A stretch of DNA of 64,000 nt, taken from the NCBI GenBank assembly GCA_048595745.1, contig CP184361.1; one strand, given 5' to 3'. This document shows positions 53,853 through 60,677 of the stretch, in pieces. Below the pieces are notes generated by a model. The model was not told the DNA's origin. It did no database searches and saw only the letters and a program-made list of their open reading frames with translations. Within the stretch, counting starts at the first letter, position 1. Every line of letters starts with the position of its first letter. The position numbers were made by a program, and so were the translations under genes. The DNA is from Aquipseudomonas alcaligenes_A. Lineage in GTDB: Bacteria > Pseudomonadota > Gammaproteobacteria > Pseudomonadales > Pseudomonadaceae.

Positions 53853-54428
53853 TTACTGAGCACGATTTACGCCCGTGACTATAAACCCAAAAAATGATTC
53901 TTTAGTGTGTATTTTTACTTGGAAATTTTCTTTTGGGCTGTGCTCATAAAATACTGAGTTAGTGCAAGCTTTAAAAAGAAAGCTTTCTGTCATGCGGAGT
54001 CTTATTGAGAAATCACAGGCCTTGCGCCTGCCAAGGTTTTTCTGCGCTCTGGCAGAGTCTAACTTAAAACTGTATTCTCCCGTAAAACTGGTTATGGCTC
54101 TTGGGGCTAGGTAGTAAAGGTTCAGCCATGTGGAAAAGAATAAAGACAGTGGTAGTGCTAGGTATGTAGTGGCTTTTTTAATAGGGCCATAGTTTGAGAA
54201 CCCCTTTGCAGGAATCCATGTCTTATTTTTCAGGCCCTTTGCCATAAAGGCACCCAAGAAAAGAGAGACGCCTAGGCTGATGATTAGTGATGGCCAGAAT
54301 ATGAGTTTACTTGGCACGAAATCGTGATATGCAAAAACATAGACCCCGGCCGACAGAAAAAAATACAGGACAAGGGTGCCAACTATTTTTTGGCCTAGAT
54401 GACTACCTTTTGACTGTTGTAGAGGCAT
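53853..54428 (-). CDS. cassette gene: membrane protein of 191 residues
   Basis: 191 residues. Four hydrophobic segments in the first 110 residues (VGTLVLYFFLSAGVYVFAY, ILFWPSLIISLGVSLFLGAF), then a charged, basic soluble tail. No family recognised. Its start lies after attC core GTTAGC and its stop lies next to the truncated attC. Few codons are GC-rich, unlike the host. Confidence 0.7.
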   Translation of the reverse strand: MPLQQSKGSHLGQKIVGTLVLYFFLSAGVYVFAYHDFVPSKLIFWPSLIISLGVSLFLGAFMAKGLKNKTWIPAKGFSNYGPIKKATTYLALPLSLFFSTWLNLYYLAPRAITSFTGEYSFKLDSARAQKNLGRRKACDFSIRLRMTESFLFKACTNSVFYEHSPKENFQVKIHTKESFFGFIVTGVNRAQ

Positions 54429-54444
54429 AGAGCTTTATGAGTAA

Positions 54445-54519
54445 TGCTAACGTTTGGTTAAGGGGCCGGCTTTGCCGGTCCCAGCGAGCGGAGCGAGCGA
54501 TTTGAACCAATTGTTAGGT
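54445..54519 (-). repeat. attC site
   Basis: GCTAAC...GTTAGGT with an internal GGCCGGC/GCCGGTCC stem; separates two minus-strand cassette genes. Confidence 0.85.
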
Positions 54520-54520
54520 T

Positions 54521-54967
54521 CTACCACTCGCCGGATGCAGGTGATTGGATACGGGTTTTTAAGAACTCAAAGTACTTAGGTGATTCGGAAGCAAATATCT
54601 CTTTGCCTTGAAGCATGTATGCACTGCAGAGATTTTCTGTTGCTGCAGCGTACTCGTTTTTTTCAAATTGACACTGACCTAGACGCAAGAAGATAAATGG
54701 ATTATCTGCACCTCCAGGGCACGTGAGACTGTACTGTAGCGCCTCTATCCCTGATGTGTAGTAGCCAGAAAAGAAACAGGCGTCACCTATTGCAGCCAAA
54801 AGCCAGGTACTTGCCTCCCATTCGTTCTTGGGGTCAGGCAACAGGCTCCAAGCCTCATTATATTTTTCGATGGCTTTCTCGTAGGTTGTAGATTCAGCAA
54901 GAGAATCACCCTCCGCCGAAAGCGCCTGAATACGGTTGTGCAATTCGTCTGGGAGTACAAGCTGCAT
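54521..54967 (-). CDS. cassette gene: TPR-like protein
   Basis: 148 residues. Two or three TPR-like helical pairs (YEKAIEKYNEAWSLLPD, GDACFFSGYYTSGIEALQYSL, GQCQFEKNEYAAATENLCSAYM). Cytoplasmic, perhaps a protein-binding adaptor. Stop is 2 bp from the attC. Confidence 0.75.
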   Translation of the reverse strand: MQLVLPDELHNRIQALSAEGDSLAESTTYEKAIEKYNEAWSLLPDPKNEWEASTWLLAAIGDACFFSGYYTSGIEALQYSLTCPGGADNPFIFLRLGQCQFEKNEYAAATENLCSAYMLQGKEIFASESPKYFEFLKTRIQSPASGEW

Positions 54968-54973
54968 AGTGGA

Positions 54974-55062
54974 ACCTAACGATTAAGCTAACGGGCGCCA
55001 AAAAGCGTAGCTTTTGGGCGTCCAGCGAACGAAGTGAGCGATAGTTGAGCGCATTGTTAGGC
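54974..55062 (-). repeat. attC site
   Basis: CTAAC...GTTAGGC, with the AAAAGCG/CTTTT centre. 89 bp. Confidence 0.85.
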
Positions 55063-55416
55063 TACTGGGCCTCGGTGTTTGATACGTGATTTCAAGAGCA
55101 AAGTAGCGCGAGCAATGAGCCAGTAAATTATTACTAACGCAAGCCCAGGTATCCAGCCAAATAGTGCTGCGAATGCGTTCTTCGCGCCATCTCCATTGTA
55201 TATTTCTTGCAGCATTTCGGGAGAGTTTGCAAGCATTACATCGACTTTTACTACGATGATTCGGATGGCGATTACCCATGCCCATGTTAAACCTACCGCT
55301 GTTAGTGCTCTGATTGCTGTCTGCAGTCTAGACTCGAATTTGTTTCCTGCGACCAAAACTATGAGTGGAATAGCCAGCATTACTAGAAAGAGGCCGAGCT
55401 TATAGTGGTGATACAT
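55057..55416 (-). CDS. cassette gene: membrane protein of 119 residues
   Basis: 119 residues with three transmembrane helices (about 8-24, 37-57, 83-105). The TAA stop is formed by the attC core itself. Family unknown. Confidence 0.72.
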   Translation of the reverse strand: MYHHYKLGLFLVMLAIPLIVLVAGNKFESRLQTAIRALTAVGLTWAWVIAIRIIVVKVDVMLANSPEMLQEIYNGDGAKNAFAALFGWIPGLALVIIYWLIARATLLLKSRIKHRGPVA

Positions 55417-55421
55417 GGTTA

Positions 55422-55509
55422 GCCTAACGTTTGGCTAAGGGGCGGCCGGAAGCACAGCTTACGGACGTCCCGAGTGAGCGAAGCGAACGACTTGAGCCAA
55501 TTGTTAGAC
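55422..55509 (-). repeat. attC site of ORF-poor cassette A
   Basis: GCCTAAC...GTTAGAC, 88 bp, identical to the site at 58505-58592 except at the outer core. Confidence 0.88.
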
Positions 55510-55749
55510 AGCCCAGCCGCGCGCCGGAAATGATGCCAGCGCCGAGCTTAACCGGCGGAGTGCACGGCGTGTCGGTTCTGGCCCGGAAGGTTATTTGTGA
55601 CGTGCGCATTGTGTGAAAGCAACTCCTTTGCTGAGCACAAATAACGGCCTTTACTGTCAGGCGACCATTCGATTCAGGAGCACCGCGACGATGCGGTGAT
55701 TGTGTTTCATGGCTCGGTACTGAATCCACTATTTCTCTTGCGTCTAACG
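55424..55749 (-). repeat. ORF-poor cassette, copy A
   Basis: 326 bp including its attC, identical to copy C at 58507-58832. The part outside the attC (55510-55741) has no convincing gene: short frames are open on both strands and run into the attC. Possible role as a non-coding or promoter cassette. Confidence 0.82.
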
Positions 55750-55817
55750 ATTAAGCTAAGGGGCCGGCTTCGCCGGTCCCAGCGAACGAAGTGAGCGCTT
55801 TGAGCGACTTGTTAGAG
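55742..55817 (-). repeat. attC site
   Basis: TCTAAC...GTTAGAG with GGCCGGC/GCCGGTCC stem. 76 bp. Confidence 0.85.
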
Positions 55818-55818
55818 G

Positions 55819-56064
55819 TCACAGCTCGTACTCCGGGTTGTAAACAACGAAGTGTGGCGAGTTTTCAAAGCTCTTGTCTTGGTCGGATAAGTGCTCATGA
55901 GTCCAAGACTTTCCGCGCTCCTCGATTCCGCTCGCACAATTTTCAAGAAACTTAGCAATGCGCCGTAGCTCATTAGGAGATGCAACTAGCGTGATTTCTG
56001 CTAGTTCGGCCGGAATTAGATCCTCTGCATCCTGCTCTTCCTTGGAATATCCGTGAATTTCCAC
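55819..56064 (-). CDS. cassette gene: Imm32-like immunity protein
   Basis: 81 residues. The pattern LVASPNELRRIAKFLENCA, then HEHLSD and a C-terminal HFVVYNP resembles the Imm32 immunity family, which neutralises toxins of contact-dependent or secreted systems. No toxin gene is linked. Cytoplasmic. Confidence 0.65.
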   Translation of the reverse strand: MEIHGYSKEEQDAEDLIPAELAEITLVASPNELRRIAKFLENCASGIEERGKSWTHEHLSDQDKSFENSPHFVVYNPEYEL

Positions 56065-56070
56065 TGCGAC

Positions 56071-56158
56071 CTCTAACGATTAAGCTAACGGGCGGCCAAA
56101 AGCGTAGCTTTTGGGCGTCCAGCGAACGAAGTGAGCGAAGTTGAGCGCATTGTTATAT
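56071..56158 (-). repeat. attC site with variant core
   Basis: CTCTAAC...GTTATAT; the R' core ends in ATAT rather than AGGC. Confidence 0.8.
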
Positions 56159-56163
56159 GCCGC

Positions 56164-56424
56164 TCACGGAACATGACAATGGTTAAATTTGCTGCACCAG
56201 AAGACAGCGTTTTCATATCGCACACGGGTTATGACTCCGCGCTCACCTGACCAAGCGGCTAAAGGTGCATAAATGGCACTGTTGACGTTATATGCGGCGT
56301 TGGTTAACCAAAACCATCTCAAGCTAACCCCACCTAGACTCACTGGCACCCAAAGGAAAAAGCCCAGAGTATATAGAAATGAAAGGTACATCAGCAGCTT
56401 TATGGGTTTGGTCATTTCGAGCAT
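56164..56424 (-). CDS. cassette gene: small membrane protein
   Basis: 86 residues from MLEMTKPIKLL (or the Met three codons later), with one or two hydrophobic helices and a His-Cys-rich C-terminus (KFNHCHVP). Unrecognised. Confidence 0.62.
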   Translation of the reverse strand: MLEMTKPIKLLMYLSFLYTLGFFLWVPVSLGGVSLRWFWLTNAAYNVNSAIYAPLAAWSGERGVITRVRYENAVFWCSKFNHCHVP

Positions 56425-56498
56425 ATAACGTTTGGTTAAGGGGCGGGCTTTAGCCCGTCCCAGTGAGCGAAGCGAACGGTTTGAACCACTAGTTAGGC
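56423..56498 (-). repeat. attC site
   Basis: ATATAAC...GTTAGGC with GGCGGGCTT/AGCCCGTCC stem. Confidence 0.82.
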
Positions 56499-56510
56499 TC
56501 GCTGCAGAGT

Positions 56511-56738
56511 TTATTTTTGACCACTAAGTTTTAGCTCTTCCGGATACATTGCTGCGAGCCAAATAGTGCGCCCATTACTACCAGAGCACTCAACCTCAAA
56601 TGCCGGCTCTGGATTTGAGTACACCTCAATAATTGTTCCAACGTCCCCGATGCAAGGGTTGCGTTCGTAATCTGCACTTGACTTTGAAAAGCGCTCGTCT
56701 CGAAGTGCAATAACTTGGACAACATCGTATTGCTTCAT
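56511..56738 (-). CDS. cassette gene: DUF4926-like protein
   Basis: 75 residues from MKQYDVVQV; a longer frame upstream runs through the attC and is rejected. The pattern GDVGTIIEVYSNPEPAFEVEC...EELKL matches DUF4926, small beta-barrel (SH3-like) proteins often found in cassettes and near toxins. Function unknown. Confidence 0.7.
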   Translation of the reverse strand: MKQYDVVQVIALRDERFSKSSADYERNPCIGDVGTIIEVYSNPEPAFEVECSGSNGRTIWLAAMYPEELKLSGQK

Positions 56739-56744
56739 TTCGGG

Positions 56745-56832
56745 GCCTAACGTTTGGCTAAGGGGCGGCCGGAAGCGCAGCTTACGGACGTCCCGAGTGA
56801 GCGAAGCGAACGACTTGAGCCAATTGTTAGAC
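56745..56832 (-). repeat. attC site of ORF-poor cassette B
   Basis: GCCTAAC...GTTAGAC; one or two base changes from sites A and C. Confidence 0.87.
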
Positions 56833-57072
56833 AGCCCAGCCGGACGCCGGAAATGATGCCAGCGCCGAGCATGACCGGCGGAGCGCACGGCGTGTCGGTT
56901 TTGGCCCCGAAGGTTATTTGTGACGTGCACATTGTGTGAAAGCAACTCCTTTGCTGAGCACAAATAACGGCCTCTACTGTCAGGCGACCATTCGATTCAG
57001 GAAAACCGCGCAGATACGGTGATTCTGTTTCCTGGCTCGGTGCTGAAACCTTATATTGCCCTTGCGCCTAAC
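56747..57072 (-). repeat. ORF-poor cassette, copy B (diverged)
   Basis: About 90% identical to copies A and C over the same 326 bp, with changes scattered through the frames on both strands. Confidence 0.78.
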
Positions 57073-57142
57073 GTTTGGTTAAGGGGCCGGCTTTAGCCGG
57101 TCCCGAGTGAGCGAAGCGAGCGACTTGAACCATTTGTTAGAG
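57066..57142 (-). repeat. attC site
   Basis: GCCTAAC...GTTAGAG with GGCCGGCTT/AGCCGGTCC stem. Confidence 0.85.
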
Positions 57143-57547
57143 GGCATGACGCCGCGACCTCAGTAGGTGGATGCAAATTAGCATTGGAATGACTACGCCA
57201 ATAGCGGTGTTGACGCTCATTATGCCGATTGCGCCTGCAATACTTGTGGTGATGGGCTGCCCGACTACTCCGATGTATAGGTAGTACCACAAGCTTGTTA
57301 TTGGGTATGCCGTGACACACATAGCGCCAGCCGCTGGGGCAAAGCAAAGCCAAATGAGCTTGTTCCCGAGTTTATAGTTTGTAACTGCGAGTGCAAAATA
57401 CAGTGTTGTCACTGCCAGTGCTATTAGTGCTCTGCTTATATATCCTTGATAAAGCCAGCTACCTGACGCCAGTAACAATGCCGCACACCAGAAGGCCTGA
57501 TGGTAAAGCGCGGTCTTTGCTCTTTTTGTGCGGACATCCGATGTCAA
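57137..57547 (-). CDS. cassette gene: membrane protein of 136 residues
   Basis: 136 residues and four hydrophobic helices. Stop TAA lies in the attC core. No family recognised; the loops are short, suggesting an inner-membrane protein rather than a sensor. Confidence 0.7.
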   Translation of the reverse strand: MTSDVRTKRAKTALYHQAFWCAALLLASGSWLYQGYISRALIALAVTTLYFALAVTNYKLGNKLIWLCFAPAAGAMCVTAYPITSLWYYLYIGVVGQPITTSIAGAIGIMSVNTAIGVVIPMLICIHLLRSRRHAL

Positions 57548-57556
57548 GAGAATGAC

Positions 57557-57633
57557 CTCTAACGTTTGGTTAAGGGGCCGGCTTTAGCCGGTCCCGAGTG
57601 AGCGAAGCGAACGACTTGAACCAGTAGTTAGGC
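57557..57633 (-). repeat. attC site
   Basis: CTCTAAC...GTTAGGC; the gene below it ends inside this core. Confidence 0.85.
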
Positions 57634-57996
57634 GGCTGACAGCACATATGTAGCCTTTACCTGACCCTCGTACAAGATTACGACTTGGAGACTGCTCTGT
57701 TCGCGAGAGATATGAAGTTCGATTGGTGGTTCCATGCCTATGAGCTTTAGTTGATTCTCTGACGTCTTGTCGCCTACTAACCGAATTACGTTCGGAAGCC
57801 CAATTTGAGCAAAGCATTCGACCTCTTGGCGGAGTGCTCCCGCAACCGCACAAAGGACAGATTTACCTTTGACAGTTAGATCCATTGCGATGCCATATCC
57901 ACAAGCCCATACACGCAACTTAACTACATTAGTTGAGTCTTCGTACAGGCCGCATATTTTACGCAGGAATTCAAGTGCCGGAATGCAGGAGATCAT
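57628..57996 (-). CDS. cassette gene: hypothetical soluble protein
   Basis: 122 residues; cytoplasmic, alternating beta-like segments (VVKLRVWACGYGIAMDLTVKGKSVLCAVAG, PIELHISREQSSLQVVILYEGQVKATYVLSA). No family recognised. Stop is in the attC core. Confidence 0.65.
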   Translation of the reverse strand: MISCIPALEFLRKICGLYEDSTNVVKLRVWACGYGIAMDLTVKGKSVLCAVAGALRQEVECFAQIGLPNVIRLVGDKTSENQLKLIGMEPPIELHISREQSSLQVVILYEGQVKATYVLSAA

Positions 57997-58002
57997 TCAG
58001 TT

Positions 58003-58078
58003 GCCTAACGTTTGGCTAAGGGGCCGGCTATGCCGGTCCCGAGTGAGCGAAGCGAACGACTTGAGCCAATTGTTAGCA
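58003..58078 (-). repeat. attC site
   Basis: GCCTAAC...GTTAGCA with GGCCGGC/GCCGGTCC stem. Confidence 0.85.
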
Positions 58079-58501
58079 TTTGCTCGCTCGCTGAATAGTG
58101 TCTTTTATTAATCTAACGAGGAAGGTGGCTGCCATAGGCCAGCTTAATACAAAGATTATTGAGTAGGCATAGTGAAAGAAGCTATTTGCAAAGACTCCTA
58201 ATAAGTTATCCCCATAGCTTATATGCCTTGAGATTCCTGCAGGAAAAATCGCGACTGCGCTAGTTATGAAATAAAATTTCATAAGTTGAGATTTGGTTTT
58301 TGAGAAAATTGCAATAGGCAGGAGTGCGATCAATGCTAGATATGCACCTGCGTAAATTTTATATGGAACAGAATCTGCCCAGGCTGGGACGTGGATGGTT
58401 TTGCTGAAAAGGAAAAGCTGGGGGTAAGTAAAGACAGCTATGCATAGCAATATGCAAGATGCAATTAGAGCCCGCGATTCGTTTGATTTGGTGATGTTCA
58501 T
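58073..58501 (-). CDS. cassette gene: membrane protein of 142 residues
   Basis: 142 residues and four transmembrane helices (about 12-30, 47-63, 73-92, 108-130). AT-rich codons. Stop TAA is in the attC core. Family unknown. Confidence 0.7.
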   Translation of the reverse strand: MNITKSNESRALIASCILLCIAVFTYPQLFLFSKTIHVPAWADSVPYKIYAGAYLALIALLPIAIFSKTKSQLMKFYFITSAVAIFPAGISRHISYGDNLLGVFANSFFHYAYSIIFVLSWPMAATFLVRLIKDTIQRASKC

Positions 58502-58504
58502 GGT

Positions 58505-58592
58505 TGCTAACGTTTGGCTAAGGGGCGGCCGGAAGCACAGCTTACGGACGTCCCGAGTGAGCGAAGCGAACGACTTGAGCCAATTGTTAGAC
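58505..58592 (-). repeat. attC site of ORF-poor cassette C
   Basis: GCTAAC...GTTAGAC, identical to the site at 55422 from the core inwards. Confidence 0.88.
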
Positions 58593-58832
58593 AGCCCAGC
58601 CGCGCGCCGGAAATGATGCCAGCGCCGAGCTTAACCGGCGGAGTGCACGGCGTGTCGGTTCTGGCCCGGAAGGTTATTTGTGACGTGCGCATTGTGTGAA
58701 AGCAACTCCTTTGCTGAGCACAAATAACGGCCTTTACTGTCAGGCGACCATTCGATTCAGGAGCACCGCGACGATGCGGTGATTGTGTTTCATGGCTCGG
58801 TACTGAATCCACTATTTCTCTTGCGTCTAACG
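58507..58832 (-). repeat. ORF-poor cassette, copy C
   Basis: Identical over 326 bp to copy A, with identity stopping exactly at the two attC cores. This is the footprint of integrase-mediated cassette duplication. Confidence 0.85.
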
Positions 58833-58911
58833 TTGTGCTAACAGGCGAGTAAAAGCGCAGCTTTTACGAGTCCAGTGAGCGTAGCGAACGGTGTTGAGCA
58901 CATTGTTAGAG
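58824..58911 (-). repeat. attC site of first cassette
   Basis: TCTAAC...GTTAGAG, with an AAAAGCGCAGCTTTT centre. The proximal-most attC of the array. Confidence 0.84.
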
Positions 58912-58914
58912 CCG

Positions 58915-59388
58915 TTACTCGCCGCTTAGTGTTTTGTAGCCAACATGAAGAGATACACCATTTATGAGTGTTCTGGCAAAAGACTCTGCGTGCTCAAAAA
59001 TAGGTAGCGTTTTGGCGCCGGTAACAATGTATTCAAGCTGCTTCGTGGAATAGAGTTGGTTCAGTAACTCCATTGCTACTTCCTCTTCTGGCTTAAGTTT
59101 TGCGTGCGATAGCAAGTCTAACTCTTTAGCTTTTCTAAGACATGCATGCAGGTCGTGGCCATATTTTTTTGAGCGAAGCTCGCGAAGCTGTAAGCCTTTA
59201 TTGAGTAGATATGATTTAAGACCTAGCTCAATAGAGTGGCCTATCAAATATAGGCTTGGGATAGACGGGATTATTTTTTTGGGGTTTTCAGTTGCCGATT
59301 GCGCTTCAACTACTTTTGCTGCGCCATAAAATTCATGAGCATAGCGAGCAAGACCAATCGGTGTTGTTCTCTCAGGGTTCTCATGCAT
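58915..59388 (-). CDS. cassette gene: HEPN-like protein
   Basis: 157 residues, largely helical. LYLIGHSIELGLKSYLLNKG and KKYGHDLHACLRKAKEL look like the helices of HEPN-type domains, which include RNases of toxin and anti-phage systems; a catalytic R-x4-H is not obvious. As the first cassette it would be best expressed from an attI-side promoter. No ribosome-binding site is clear. Confidence in HEPN is low. Confidence 0.5.
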   Translation of the reverse strand: MHENPERTTPIGLARYAHEFYGAAKVVEAQSATENPKKIIPSIPSLYLIGHSIELGLKSYLLNKGLQLRELRSKKYGHDLHACLRKAKELDLLSHAKLKPEEEVAMELLNQLYSTKQLEYIVTGAKTLPIFEHAESFARTLINGVSLHVGYKTLSGE

Positions 59389-59417
59389 GGATAGTAGGCT
59401 CTAACTATAAGTAGACG

Positions 59418-59455
59418 ACACAAATGGCGTAATTTTTTCCGCCACTTGTGTCGCA
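59418..59455. repeat. 14-bp inverted repeat at the proximal end
   Basis: CGACACAAATGGCG and CGCCACTTGTGTCG pair with one mismatch around a T-rich 10-bp spacer. A GTTAG core lies 14 bp inside, at 59402. It marks the boundary of the array. It could be an attI-like or foreign attC remnant, or a terminator. Confidence 0.6.
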
Positions 59456-59581
59456 TAACATTCCTTGTCGTCCAGCAAGCCCTTGTTTTTCCTTACAGGT
59501 GATTCGGCAAAAGCGACTCTTCTGCGATCGGTAAAAGGACAGGCGGATCGGGCAAGACCGGTGGTGCATGTTCCTGCGACG

Positions 59582-60121
59582 CTACTGGTTGGTTTTTCGG
59601 CTGTCCACTGCCGCTTCGTTCAGCATCGGCGTGGGGTCGAGGTAGAACATTTTCTTCCAGCCCTGAGTGCTGGTGTCCCAGCGCCAGGGATAGGGCAACA
59701 GGGTGACGATCGAGTAGTGCAGGTGAGGCGGTTTGCCCTGGGCGTTGCCGGTGCTGCCTACCGTGCCGAGTGGGGCGCCGGGAAGTACGGGTTGGCCGGC
59801 CAGGGCGCTGTAGCTGTCGAGGTGGGCGAAGTAGTGTAGGCGCCATTTGGGGCCGAGCATTAGCAGCACCTTGCCGCCCATGTCCAGTTCGCCGCGAAAC
59901 ACCACGATGCCGTAGCTGGGGGCGAGCACCGGGGTGCCCTGGCGGGCGAAGATGTCGATGCCCTTGTGCGTACCGGAGCGCCCCCAGGGTTCGTACCAGA
60001 AACTTTGCGGATGCCAGTCCCGGTTGCTGGCGCCCTGCACGGGCACGCGCAGCCATTGCGGTGCGAGCAGCCCGAGCAGCAGGAGGGCGAGCAGTAGGTG
60101 GCGTGGACGCGGGCGTTTCAT
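59582..60121 (-). CDS. M23 family metallopeptidase
   Basis: 179 residues from MKRPRPRHLL, with a signal anchor (about 9-22). LytM/M23 zinc site: GTHKGIDIF (His, Asp), FAHLDSYSALAGQ and HLHYSIV (final His). Periplasmic endopeptidase acting on peptidoglycan. It overlaps the upstream membrane gene by ATGA. Confidence 0.86.
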   Translation of the reverse strand: MKRPRPRHLLLALLLLGLLAPQWLRVPVQGASNRDWHPQSFWYEPWGRSGTHKGIDIFARQGTPVLAPSYGIVVFRGELDMGGKVLLMLGPKWRLHYFAHLDSYSALAGQPVLPGAPLGTVGSTGNAQGKPPHLHYSIVTLLPYPWRWDTSTQGWKKMFYLDPTPMLNEAAVDSRKTNQ

Positions 60122-60645
60122 GGCACACCGGCGCTGCGCAGGCGACGGATCAGCCGGCTCAGGCCGTCGGCGTGCAGGCAGAGGAACAGGCCGATGCACA
60201 GTTCGACCAGCGTGATCAGCTCCTGGATGACGTAGGCCGCCAGGTTCTGCTGGTCGGCCGGCGTGCCGCGCAGCATGTAGATGATCCAGGTGGCGTTGAA
60301 CAGCAGGTCCGCCAGGCCGCGCGCCAGCAGGTAGACCCCGAGCACGCAGAAGGCCACCGACTGCAGTTCCGCCGCGCTGATGCCGCTGCTCGCTTCGGCG
60401 GCAGGCGCCGGGGCCAGGCGGCGGGCAAGGGTCAGGGGGAACTTCAGCAGGAGAGTGGCGGCCAGCAGCAGGCCACCGACCTGGATGATGCCCAGCACCA
60501 GCAGCGCGCCGATGTCGTCGCTGGCGCCGGTGTGGGCGGCCTGGTGGATGTACTGGTAGTGCTGGATGCCCATGACGAAGGCGCTGTACAGCAGAAACAG
60601 CGCAAACAGGCGCAGGGCGATGGCAAGCAGGTCCGTGGTGTTCAT
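60118..60645 (-). CDS. four-helix membrane protein
   Basis: 175 residues from MNTTDLLAIA; a longer frame upstream is not used. Four hydrophobic stretches with a Pro/Ala-rich loop near residue 80. Coupled to the M23 gene, so it may aid peptidoglycan hydrolysis. No family assigned. Confidence 0.68.
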   Translation of the reverse strand: MNTTDLLAIALRLFALFLLYSAFVMGIQHYQYIHQAAHTGASDDIGALLVLGIIQVGGLLLAATLLLKFPLTLARRLAPAPAAEASSGISAAELQSVAFCVLGVYLLARGLADLLFNATWIIYMLRGTPADQQNLAAYVIQELITLVELCIGLFLCLHADGLSRLIRRLRSAGVP

Positions 60646-60677
60646 GTTCTTCCTTGAGAGTATTGAGTGTGGCTGCG

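Larger units (their letters stand above)
53478..59411 (-). mobile_element. integron gene-cassette array lacking integrase (CALIN)
   Basis: Twelve attC sites with matching cores (CTAAC ... GTTAG) separate small genes, all on the minus strand. On that strand each attC reads CTAACAATTGGTTCAA ... TTAACC-AACGTTAG, the same order as classical attC sites, so the proximal end is at high coordinates. No integrase gene is present there: the next gene is an M23 peptidase. The low-coordinate end is decayed. The cassettes are clearly less GC-rich than the flanking genes. Confidence 0.9.

Noticed and set aside
53709..53897. 62-codon plus-strand frame in the array tail
   Set aside because: Wrong orientation for the array, spans an attC core and has no domain.
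58514..58699. 61-codon frames on both strands of the ORF-poor cassette
   Set aside because: Open on both strands, run through the attC, and copy B carries many amino-acid-changing substitutions; no coding signal.
54445..58911. Regularly spaced repeats resembling a CRISPR array
   Set aside because: Repeats are 75-90 bp, imperfect palindromes with CTAAC/GTTAG cores, and spacers are genes of 230-470 bp; no cas genes. They are attC sites.
59465..59839. Plus-strand 124-codon frame at the proximal boundary, examined as an integrase remnant
   Set aside because: No tyrosine-recombinase motifs; it is a shadow of the M23 peptidase gene.
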